DNA of 64,000 bases from Ypsolopha sequella (lineage: Eukaryota; Arthropoda; Insecta; Lepidoptera; Ypsolophidae). Of the stretch, positions 35,705-44,878 are shown piece after piece. The DNA is taken from NCBI GenBank assembly GCA_934047225.1, contig OW203992.1, positions 18,155,501 to 18,219,500 of the forward strand, given 5' to 3'. The position numbers were made by a program, and so were the translations under genes. The first letter of the stretch is position 1. Every line of letters begins with the position of its first letter. The notes under the pieces were generated by a model. The model was not told the origin of the DNA and searched no databases. It was given only the letters and a program-made list of their open reading frames with translations.

Positions 35705-36670
35705 TCATTTTAACATATGGAAATAACCCTACTAAGTAATTAGGTAAAAAAGAAATAATGAATGGTTACCGAAAGTCCCTAAAATCCCGGGACTCTCGGT
35801 TCCTATTAGGATGGCCGTCATGACGCGACCAACTCAGTTGTGGAAGTGGCCAAATGTCATGCTGTTTCATTTCGCTATGAGGTGCACGCTCCATGAAACT
35901 TGCGAGGACAATAAAATCGTGCCGATTTTGTCGCCGGCGCAAAATTGAAAACTTGTTTCAGGAGAGACCACATTTTGCTAAGACTGGACGTTTTCAAAGA
36001 TTATTTTTGGTTGTTATTAATCTAGATAACATTTTTGATGCTTGACTCGTATTAATTTTTTGATTTCAACTAAAACAATAAAAGCACATACGGCTAAACT
36101 TTTGGTAAAAAACCGTTAAATTTACGCATTTTTGGGGTTTGTTGTTAAGATATTACTCAAATTTCACGGTTTTTAGTTCGACTTAAACATAGATCTAGAT
36201 GATGTTATTGGACTCAGCCTAAAATATTATAATAATATTCTATAGACAATGTGGTGACAGCGTTTGTATGGAGGTTTGCGCGTAACGCACCTCTATTCAC
36301 GAAAGGCCCGGGACTCAATTATAGCACCGGTTCTTCATTCCCTACTACATACAATTTTGTGTTGGTACAGTCGCACTGAGACTTCAAAACTATTTATTAT
36401 TGATATATTTATTTTAATATTGATTTAATCTTAATAAAAACAGTTCGGTTACTTGTTTCTTTTAAAGTCCGCGTTAGTCCCAGTCTAAATAAATACCTAC
36501 CCATCCTATATTTTTCCAGTTATGAATTTAAATTATACATATATAAAATTCATTAACCATTTCTGCTTTACGCAATTGATGCTAATATTTTTCGGCAGTA
36601 TAGATGGGATTCGATCTAGTTTTATACCTACTTATATACATTGGAACAATAGTTTCCTTTAAAACCCAAG
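35705..36670. other. Gene-free stretch
   Basis: No recognisable features. Confidence 0.4.
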
Positions 36671-36672
36671 AT

Positions 36673-36729
36673 AAGGAAGAAAGTAACACTTAAGGAAGAA
36701 AGTTAGACTCAAGGAAGAAAGTTAGACTC
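36673..36729 (+). repeat. 19-bp minisatellite, three copies
   Basis: AAGGAAGAAAGTTAGACTC repeats at 36692 and 36711, with a variant at 36673. Confidence 0.7.
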
Positions 36730-38660
36730 AAGGATCAAGTCTTTAATATGGAGCACAAACGTGGGCACTCACTAAATATGAAGAAAAAAGAAATTCATGG
36801 TGACTTAAAGAAAAATACAAAGAAGCATATTGAACAAAAAGCTGCTAGACAAAGTTGCTAACTCAAACAGAGAAATAAAATATGACTAACACACGTGATT
36901 CAAGACGCTAAAAGACTAAAGTGGAAATAGGCTGGGCACTGTGACAAAACTACTGGTCTGTTCCATAAAAAAATCAAAATCATAAAATTGCCAACAATGC
37001 TATAGCATTATTTACAGGTGTATTTAGAAAAATAATATTGACTTTAAACAAAGAAAATTTATGAAAATTTATGTTAAAATTTTTCTGTACGATGTTCATT
37101 CATTCATTCATTCATTTTGTAAAACGAATACAATTCAATCATCTATGATTCCCAAATATTTAACAATTATGACGCAGTCGTGAAATCGTGAAAGATGTCT
37201 TTTACAGATAAATAAGAAATATTTTTATATTTGCCTTCAAGATATCCCTTTTATGAAAATAAGAGTTTTTGTAATGATATCTGATTCATTATATCCGATT
37301 CGTCCAAGGTGCTATACCATCTTTAATGCTATCTTTAGTCAAAAGGCAAGTTTTAGTTGTAAATAGAAAATGAAAAATATCTGTATAAAATACATCGATC
37401 ATACATATATTATATCGTGGAATATATTATTAACAGGTAAACCAGAAAAGCTTCATGCTTCCTTCAAGATGTACCTTTTATTAAATAAATGTGTTTTAAA
37501 ATATTGAATGAGGTATGTAACACCATGTTTTTCGAAAAAGCATGTTTAAATTGTTACAAATAAATTGTTATGTATGCTGTCAGCAACCAGAGTAGAGAAA
37601 AATGTAGTGTTTTTAAATCTGTTCTATATGCAATAATTATTTATTATTTAGTACACGATTATGTATTATAGTCAGCGGGGTTGATTCTAAACGACAAAAA
37701 GAAAAATTAAACATAGACAAGTAAAAAAACAATTCTTTATTTCAATAGTAAAATATTATCAATCACTAGTGTCATCTATTGGGGAATGGAAGCGTAAGTT
37801 TGAACGGTAGTGCAAAAGGAATTTATACAAAAGGACAACCCCTTATGCAAAATTCACGGTATTTTCTTTTGCTCCGTCCTAATATGTAATACGGGAGCTA
37901 ATTCAAGTAGGGGTACCGAATAAATGTTTAGATTTATTTTTCCTCACTTGCAGAAGGTTTTCTTATTTCAGATGAGTCGACAACAAAACATCCCAAACAA
38001 AGCCCAACAGAGACGCCAGTACGCGAAACAAAAGGAAGACCAAGGAAAAATAGTTAATGTCGTTACTTTGGATACACATGTTTATTGCTATGAAACATGG
38101 CAGAGCCTTATAACAATCCCTTTCACTCTCCACAAATTGGAAGGAGCGCGTAAAGGAAAACATGGCCATAAATAAAACTGGCAGATCAACGAGATAGACG
38201 GCCATTACGCGATATAACCCACGACTTATATACGCGATATATCCTCCAGTTCAGCAGATTAACGGAACGGGACAGGGCCTGGGTTTGTTTGCAGATATCG
38301 ACGTGGAAACATTTTGGCAAGTCACTGCTAGTAAATTTATTGCAGGGTTCAGGGAGATATCTTCTTACGGACTCATTAAAAAGGAGACACGTCGTACATA
38401 AATCAGGGGTTGCGGCGGCAGCGGCTGTGGTGTCGGAGTTCGGCGGCGCTTATCGGCGACGACTGCGCCGGCAATAGGTGCTATCCGGTTCCGTCGCTGC
38501 GACATCGCTTCTATTGTATCCTCGCTACAAAACACCCAGACGGCTAACTTCATTAAAATTACATCGTTTTCCGATGAAACTTCCTGCTTATGATTGTGGG
38601 AATGTTCGATTCTTAACCTTTAAATTTAATTGTTATTGTTTAAATCACCATAAAATAGAA
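36730..38660. other. AT-rich gene-free stretch
   Basis: A TTCA microsatellite lies at about 37096-37117. Overlapping open frames at 37924-38205 run on both strands and resemble nothing known. 38400-38475 is a small CG-rich patch. Confidence 0.4.
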
Positions 38661-38704
38661 GTTTTAAGCAATTATAATAGTTAAAAAAAGACAAACTTTA
38701 TATT

Positions 38705-38750
38705 TTTTCGAAATATTTCGGCCTCATCAGTGAGGCCGTCATCAGTCGAG
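38705..38750 (-). ncRNA. Hammerhead-ribozyme-like motif, left palindrome arm
   Basis: Exact mirror of 38753-38798, read on the minus strand. In a transcript across the whole palindrome the two arms would pair with each other and compete with the ribozyme-like fold. Confidence 0.4.
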
Positions 38751-38752
38751 AA

Positions 38753-38798
38753 CTCGACTGATGACGGCCTCACTGATGAGGCCGAAATATTTCGAAAA
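38753..38798 (+). ncRNA. Hammerhead-ribozyme-like motif, right palindrome arm
   Basis: CTGATGA at 38758-38764 is the canonical hammerhead box, then one extra C, then stem II GGCCTCA-CTGA-TGAGGCC (7 bp), then GAAATATTTC at 38784-38793. This is the best 5' core of the set. Stem I is weak: only TCGA before the core can pair with TCGA overlapping the end of the 3' box. Confidence 0.45.
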
Positions 38799-38849
38799 AA
38801 TATAAAGTTTGTCTTTTTTTAACTATTATAATTGCTTAAAACTACAAAT

Positions 38850-40100
38850 AAAAAGCTTATATAGCTAAGGTTATATTTATTCATAAAATAGAAGCTATTA
38901 TTGTGTGCTTACATACTGAGTTCCATGCACACAAATGCAGTGTTTCACAATAAATTTATAGCAGAGCGGGCTTTGTTCAATTAAAATTAATCGCGATATG
39001 AATCACGCGTTCAGACTTGATTGGTGCAAGCATAAAATTGGATTTCATTATTTGTACTTATAGCAGTTCTCTTTACAATGCTTATTTGCATCAAAGCCCA
39101 GAACTTTATTCTCTAAAATGTCTCGAGTTAGATACAAAAAGAACGGTTGAGATGTTAAATCATTTTGAATGTTTAAAGTTTTCAGTACATTTACGACACT
39201 TTACACGCAGTTAAACTTGATTAAGTGACAGAACTATGAGAGGCTAACGAAATGTTGGAGAGCTACGATTTTAGATGCACATTTGTGCAATAGACGTTGG
39301 TGTAATGCGAAGATATATTTTCGTGACTAGCCGACGTGAAACAAACCTCTTTATAAACCAAAATCTTTAATGCTTCTTTCTTTGGTTTTCTATTAATCTG
39401 CTGCACTAATAATTTTAAAGGAACTTACATAATGTGTGAATTGAACTCATACGTTGAAGGCTCCATACTTTTTTTAGTTTTGTGGTTGCTCAGTGGGCAA
39501 TCTATGCAGCACTTAAACTGAAAGCCTCCAGAATCGGTTAAAATTGACTGTAACTGCTATAAATAAAATAAAAAATCTTTAAAAAACAATTTTTTCCGAG
39601 TTATCAAAAAGTATGCAGTATTTGGTACGACTCCCTATTATCAATTGGCATTTTCAAAGTGATATGCCAAACACACATGTACCCACACTATGTACACACT
39701 CCAAAAAGTATTTACTACAAGAGGCTAACAACGTGTACGCCGTACACTTCACCGGCTTTTGTAAAAAGAAAAACTTAAAATAAAGCATACGAACACTTTT
39801 AAGAAAATAAACAGAAGCCTTTCCAATAAGAGAAGTTTGAAAATGAAATTGTACATAGTAACGGCAAAGTTTCTACACAAATTCTCGCTCGTCGTAGCGA
39901 GTTTGCTTTGCGCGGGTAAACGAAAAACAGGTGTGGACTCAATGTCAAATAAAACAAGTCTTCACATAAAAAACGCAACCTGAGATAATACACAAAGTTT
40001 GAGGCAATTATAGAGTGTGTCGAGAAATTCACGTATAGTTGCTCTCAAAATAAAAATATAATACGAAACATTAAAATAACAAATGTTTACACTGTTGATT
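38850..40100. other. Gene-free stretch
   Basis: No coding region recognised. 39855-39945 has a CGTAGCGAGTTTGCTTTGCG segment that is not repeated elsewhere in the window. Confidence 0.4.
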
Positions 40101-40103
40101 GTT

Positions 40104-40225
40104 GGCACTTGGTGGAACTTGCAATACATAATTCCTTGAATTAATAATTCCTTTGATAATGCCATAAAGGCGAAACCGGTCAGGAAGTATTAAATAAATT
40201 TGTGGGATAGTACAAGTGATTTTCT
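40104..40225 (+). repeat. Penelope-type repeat relic holding a hammerhead-like motif
   Basis: GGCACTTGGTGGAACTTG at its left resembles 4817-4836 beside the 4841-5173 foldback. GTACAAGTGATTTT on the right matches GTACAAGTGAGTTTT at 5149-5165. It therefore appears to be a single-arm member of the same family. Confidence 0.5.
40148..40186 (+). ncRNA. Hammerhead-ribozyme-like motif E
   Basis: TTCCT (stem I), TTGATAAT (8-nt box; CTGATGA with two changes plus one base), GCC-ATAAA-GGC (stem II), GAAACCGGTC (10-nt box, ACCGGT self-complementary, predicted cleavage after the final C), AGGAA (exact return of stem I). Both stems are preserved although two core bases have changed. Confidence 0.45.
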
Positions 40226-40609
40226 GTTCATTAAAATAACAAATATTTCTAGAAGCGAGGTACACTGAGAATTTTTGGTAACTTTCGTGCTATTATTTGT
40301 ATCCCATCAAAAACAAAAATGTGAAAAAGGGGCCGAGTTTAGTATAAAGGCAGTGCAGGTTTGCTAGCTTCGCCGGAAAAAGTGTTAGATCAAATTGGGT
40401 GCCAAGTTCTATAGAGGTTACTTAAGTCATAACATCACTGCGGGAATGTTCTTCACTTGTTTTAAAAGATAGTTTGTTAGGGTCCTTGCTACTGAAAAGG
40501 TAGAACTTGGGAAGTTTTCACAGCTTAGGTTTCAACGGTTAAATCATACACGCAAATAATTTACTAAGAAAACTTGCAGAGTTCTACATATTCAGTAGCA
40601 AGGACCCTA

Positions 40610-40946
40610 CACACATTATTTTCAAACAAGAAATTTATTTGGACTTTTGTGTATAGAAAGAGTGGGGCCGGCTATTCTAGCCATCCCAGCACATGCCAGA
40701 ACCCCAAGAGGCGACCTAGATCACCACAGGACTGGCGGAGCGTCCCCGGTTCACCGAGGATCTTAGCCCGTTTGTGCTGACATCTACGCAGCCTATTGTC
40801 ACGTTGGTCGGCGTTATTTCGGTCTCCATGCAGGCTCTGCACAGAGGGATGTCCTATATTCTAAAAAAAATCCATTGAGGTTGCTGTGTTCCGTAATTAG
40901 CCCTACTAGACGTAGCAGTTTCTTTGTCAGGCGACGGTCCAAAGTA
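40610..40946 (-). pseudogene. LINE 3' end relic (RNase H-like region), distal part
   Basis: On the minus strand it aligns with 51774-52110: GTCGCCTGACAAAGAAACTG, GTAGGGCTAATTACGG, CCCTCTGTGCAGAGCCTG and CGCTCCGCCAGTCCTGTGGT. The encoded pieces (RLTKKLLRL, VGLIT, PLCRACME) are the end of an R1/Jockey-group ORF2 with its CCHC-like DSPLCRxC segment. It has internal deletions and stops. It is the part downstream of the TIR element that splits the LINE. Confidence 0.7.
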
Positions 40947-41544
40947 CAGTGCGCGCCAATCTTTTAGTCGCCACTGAATGAGTAACGAGTGCAAGCTTGC
41001 GGAGGTACAGTCAAGGAAACAATAATATCAACAGTTGATGATTAAATGTTTACTATAAGTGGGAAGGTGTACTTGTTGCACCTACCTATTTAATTATTTA
41101 TTTTAGTGCAATCTTAACTATATAAATAAAACGCATTAATATAAACACCGTTTTCGTACATTGTCACCTTAAAACGCTATAACGTCCGCGAGGCATAACA
41201 ACAACAATAAACTTTAACAAACTAAATCAAAAAAACAACAAATAAAGGCAACAAAAACAATAAACTATAACAAACAGATTCAACGATAAACTTAACGAAT
41301 CATAGAATTTTTTCCTCGAAGGTACTTTTCATGCAGCTCGCGCATGTGTAGTGTAGGGACGTAGCAATAACACTAACGCATAGTCTTGACACCCGCTAAA
41401 TGGCGAGCGGGGGGTGTGGTGCGGCACGCAGGCGGGTGTGGTCCGCACCGTCGCTCCTGTAACGTCTCCCTGACACCGTAAAACGGCTATTGCGTCGCCT
41501 CTTGCGGCTATCTTCAGAGGCGACTAAAAGATTGGCGCGCACTA
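40947..41544. mobile_element. 598-bp TIR element nested in a LINE relic, TA duplication
   Basis: Terminal inverted repeats of about 30 bp: CAGTGCGCGCCAATCTTTTA at the left and TAAAAGATTGGCGCGCACT at the right, continuing inward to GTCGCC and GGCGAC. TA lies outside both ends (40945-40946 and 41545-41546). Removing the element and one TA restores the same length as the uninterrupted LINE at 51767-51790, which is an internal empty-site control. The body is AT-rich on the left and GC-rich on the right and has no recognisable transposase, so it is a non-autonomous Tc1/mariner-type insertion. Confidence 0.8.
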
Positions 41545-41546
41545 TA

Positions 41547-41590
41547 GGTAAAACTGTTTTCGTCTGTCTGCAGGTCGTCATGCTTACTCA
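41547..41590 (-). pseudogene. LINE 3' end relic, proximal part
   Basis: Minus strand reads MTTCRQTKTVLPI, matching MMTCTQTKEVLPT encoded at 51739-51777. It is the upstream continuation of the LINE relic at 40610-40946, interrupted by the TIR element. Confidence 0.7.
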
Positions 41591-41599
41591 TCGCTCAGC

Positions 41600-42030
41600 A
41601 TGTTTAGAGCTGTTTTTTTCTGGTTTTCTTTTCTAGGGAAGTGTTTATTTGACCTGCCATTATTTTTACCCGTTAATCGATAAAACTGCATACGTCAGGT
41701 CGTCCCATTTTTGAATGAGACATTAATGGCTTGATAACGAGTACAGCGGCGAGACAGGACTCAGATTGTATTCAAGGCATAAGGGAAAGTCCGATAACAG
41801 AAACAGAAAGACAGAAAACGAAAACAGAAAATTTTACTTAACAGAGACTTCCTTTTATTTTTAAACGTAACTAGAACTGCATTCGAAGATTAATTTTTAA
41901 ATTGCCTCCCTGAGCCGGGAATAAATTCGGATAAAGGAAAAAAAAACACCTATATTTTTATGACACCTATCGAAAGCGTCAAGTCATAGGATTTGGGTTT
42001 AGCGTAGCAAAGAAATACAAAATTAATTTA
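41600..42030. other. Gene-free spacer
   Basis: Nothing recognisable. Confidence 0.4.
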
Positions 42031-42034
42031 GATG

Positions 42035-42172
42035 GTATTAAATTATTATTACATACGTCTTGAAAACTCACGTGTGATTTTTGTTGACTATATACCAACC
42101 GTTTCAGTTCAAGCCGTATGCAATAATAATTTAGTATGTCAGGTCACGCGAGTTTTAATAATATTATAGATG
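42035..42172. mobile_element. Rearranged relative of the 11016-11180 foldback
   Basis: TTATTATTACATACGTCTTG, ACTCACGTGTGATTTTTGTT and CCAACCGTTTCA are followed directly by GTTCAAGCCGTATGCAATAA, so most of the second arm has been deleted. The flank GTCACGCGAGTTTTAATAAT matches, inverted, the left flank of the 11-kb copy, which suggests that the true element is longer than its arms. Confidence 0.6.
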
Positions 42173-42294
42173 GTATTAAATTTCATTTTAATAATAGATA
42201 ACATTCATTTACATTCATAATAGAAATATTTTGATAAAAACTATCTAGCTTGATCTTGAAGAAAACACTCTAGTACACAGTTTCACAATATATA

Positions 42295-42335
42295 TTTTAA
42301 TTTTATTAACACTTTACACCCAGCCGGTTTCGAAT
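42295..42335 (-). repeat. Penelope-type relic, half hammerhead-like motif
   Basis: On the minus strand GAAACCGGCTGGGTGTAAAG matches the right part of the 5080-5125 motif (GAAACCGGTTGGGTGTA). The 5' half of the fold is not recognisable. Confidence 0.4.
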
Positions 42336-42467
42336 ATTAATAATATTATCGATTCATCGCCAAATAGTCTAATTGCTCGGCGCTCAATCGAATAAAGGGC
42401 AGCCAGCTGATACTTGGCATAGTCGTCCCAAAAGTACTAGCACATCAGGCAAAATTATGATTATGAA

Positions 42468-42660
42468 ACTAGCTGTTGCTTGCGATTTCGTCCCCGTGGA
42501 AGAAAATAATGCGGCCACAGTGTAATCCCTTGGGAATCCCAGAATAAAAAGTATCCCAGATTTTAAGTTGGATATTAAGTTATCGAACAGTAATCTCCCT
42601 ACCTTCTTTCTTTGTAATCCAGGTCTCACTGCTGAGGATCGTACAGTGGTAACCGCATTA
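42468..42660 (-). mobile_element. Helitron-like 3' end fragment
   Basis: Minus-strand copy of the 8780-8973 segment, about 80-85 percent identical by eye, ending in ...GACGAAATCGCAAGCAACAG-CTAGT. It keeps the CTAG terminus that has mutated at 8969-8972. The 81-codon open frame across it is not a gene: both copies can be translated only because they share sequence. Confidence 0.55.
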
Positions 42661-42664
42661 AAAC

Positions 42665-43332
42665 CCGTTCAGAAGTTTTTGCGTGATGCATGAAATACCG
42701 ACAAAAATTCCGTATTTTTTTTGTATCGGTCTCCAGCACTCCTATTTTTTTTATATCATCAATGTACAGACAGACAGAGCATTTTTCTTTTACAGTTTTA
42801 AATAGTATTTAATTATATTTAGTTTTACAATTTTCAGTTATTTACCATCTGTTATACAATTCGGTTGTTTTTTTAACTTCTATGTGCAACTTTTGTCTGC
42901 TTTTTGGAATAGATTGATCAATGTAAGTATGTAATTTGAATAATACATATTTTCGTGCTTTTAAACTGATTTTATAAGTATTTAGTATTTACAGGAAGTG
43001 ACGTAATTATATTAGGTTGAATGGTCGAATCCTTGCCAAACTTAAAGATGCATTCAAGAAATATATTTTTTCGTATTAAAACGTGTGATGATGACGTTAC
43101 TGAAGGTCGAATGAAACTTGAATGAAAGTGAAAATCACTTTTTTTATTTAATTAAGACTAGGTATGCATACTTATTTTAATATCTGTGTACCAGAAACGG
43201 TTAAGGAAAGCTATTCCTTGATACGGTTTTGGAATCGTAAATATTGACGAAAACAAGGAGAGGCCAAACTAATTTCGCATTCATCCATCCAACCATAAGC
43301 CTAGTTCGTCCACTGCTGGACATAAGCCTTTT
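42665..43332. repeat. Gene-free DNA with a short interspersed remnant
   Basis: 43295-43332 (TAGTTCGTCCACTGCTGGAC then ATAAGCCTTTTTTTTTTTCG) is a frequent lepidopteran repeat phrase and sits just before the LINE. It may be the end of an older insertion or the target of the LINE. Confidence 0.4.
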
Positions 43333-43552
43333 TTTTTTTCGTGGGTAGGTGCTAAGTGACAAGCATAATTTTTTGGCTAATTATTTATTATTTACATAAA
43401 CCATATATAAATACCTTTAAATCCAAAACCAGTAAGGTGTTTACAGAAGAAAGGAACAGAAGTATTATTATGCACTAAGACAGTCAAAAGCATCACTGCA
43501 AATAACATAACCTCACATCACTGCACATGCACAATTGTACAAACATATAAAA

Positions 43553-44335
43553 ATGTCCAAAAACCAGAAAAAGGATTTCAAAACTGCTGCTCTCGACCCA
43601 CTTACAGCAATTACCAACCTTGAACAGAAATTCACGGATGGTATGGCTGCCTTCGAGGCCCGGATTCAGTCAACAACTTTCACAAAATCACCCCTCACTG
43701 TGGAAAGTCTGGCAAGCGAGTTCAACTTATTCAAGGTTTGCATGAAGGATGCTATAGCTCTCTTGCGTGAGCAGTTCTCCTCACTCAATCAGATTGTTGA
43801 TGACATGGACAATCTTGGAAGGCGCAAATTTTTGTTGTTTCGAGGGGTTCCGGAGTCAGTGGATGAAGATTTGCCAACAGTGGTGTCTCACATAGTGACG
43901 GATAAGCTGAAGCTAGCAGACTTCACAAAGGAGAGTATCAGGTCCTCCTTTCGCCTTGGAAAGCCTCCCCAGAGTGACAGCCGTTCACGTCCCATACTAG
44001 TAAAGTTTGCTAAACTGGATATTCGATCTTCAGTGTGGAGCAACAAGACTGGTCTGAAAGGCAGTGATATCTCCATTGGTGAGTTTCTCACTGCCCAAAG
44101 GAGACAGGTCTTCCAGGAAGCTCGTAGGCTGTATGGAGTTCACCGATGTTGGTCACAAGACGGCCACATTTATCTCAAGCTACAGGATGGTGTGAAGCAA
44201 CGATTGAGGTCCATTAACCAGCTGCTGGATATCTCTGCGAAGTATCCTCCTGCTGCTGAGTCCACATCCGGGACTGGAAAGCTCAATACCAGAACCAGGA
44301 GGGATAGATCAGCGAGTACAAAAAACAAAATATGA
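43553..44335 (+). CDS. LINE ORF1 protein (RNA-binding chaperone type)
   Basis: About 260 residues if begun at the ATG at 43553 (AAAATGTCC, a good context); an in-frame ATG six codons upstream (43535) is also possible. The N-terminal third is helical with heptad-like L/F spacing, consistent with a trimerising coiled coil. It is followed by MDNLGRRKFLLFRGVPE, the entry into the RRM of L1-type ORF1 proteins (Transposase_22 group). Next come FRLGKPPQSDSRSRPILVKF and GEFLTAQRRQVFQEARR, the C-terminal domain pattern of that group. The tail is basic (TRTRRDRSAS). Its expected role is to coat the LINE RNA and assist target-primed reverse transcription with ORF2. No frameshift or stop is seen. There is no zinc knuckle, unlike Jockey ORF1. 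Confidence 0.85.
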   Translation: MSKNQKKDFKTAALDPLTAITNLEQKFTDGMAAFEARIQSTTFTKSPLTVESLASEFNLFKVCMKDAIALLREQFSSLNQIVDDMDNLGRRKFLLFRGVPESVDEDLPTVVSHIVTDKLKLADFTKESIRSSFRLGKPPQSDSRSRPILVKFAKLDIRSSVWSNKTGLKGSDISIGEFLTAQRRQVFQEARRLYGVHRCWSQDGHIYLKLQDGVKQRLRSINQLLDISAKYPPAAESTSGTGKLNTRTRRDRSASTKNKI

Positions 44336-44878
44336 TTTCTTCTCAGCTTAGTGATATTTTCGTGTGCACAGCTGGCACTGGTAATTAAATTCAATGAAAA
44401 TGTGATAGTTACTGATTTTCAGACTTTCAGCTCTAACAAAATTTCAGAAAATATTCGTAATTTACCTTCGTTTTGTAAAATTTTATTTATTTATTGACTA
44501 CATGACAGTGACGTCGCATCATTTCGTGTTTCACGGAGATTTCATTTTTCATTTTAATTTATAGTACCTATCATATTCTGTAACTTTGAACAAAACACTC
44601 ATTCTGTTGTCATGCAACTTTAAACATAAATCGTTAACTTATATTATGCTTAATGTTACCTGTCTTCTGCAAGTAACCATAACTTTTGTTGTTTCAAAAT
44701 GATTATTTGGTTAATGTAGGTACTTACTTTTGTTTATTTATTTTTTTTTTTTCTTTGTGCATTTTCTTATCTCAGTAAATTGGCGGTGATGTAGAAATTG
44801 TTGTACGTAGCCTTAAGCTCATATTATTTTAAGTATACTTAAGTATCTATTTATTTTATTTATATTATTATATTTATA
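44336..44878 (+). other. Long inter-ORF spacer of the LINE
   Basis: 543 AT-rich bases separate the two frames, unusually long for a two-ORF LINE, where ORFs usually overlap or lie tens of bases apart. There is no open frame joining them, so ORF2 translation must use re-initiation, an internal entry or a separate transcript. The spacer could also include an old insertion, but no terminal repeats or target duplication are visible. Confidence 0.55.

Larger units (their letters stand above)
38661..38842. mobile_element. Perfect 182-bp palindrome with two hammerhead-like motifs
   Basis: The arm 38661-38750 (90 bp) is the exact reverse complement of 38753-38842, with only the AA at 38751-38752 between them. 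I checked the arms base by base and found no mismatch. Each arm contains CTCGACTGATGAC, the hairpin GGCCTCA-CTGA-TGAGGCC, and GAAATATTTC followed by an A-run. No coding capacity. Perfection across such long arms suggests recent origin, or gene conversion between arms. A foldback this tight is normally unstable in replication and cloning. Confidence 0.9.

Noticed and set aside
37924..38205. Overlapping open frames on both strands with a basic QRRQYAKQK stretch
   Set aside because: Short, overlapping and without family resemblance; no splice signals seen.
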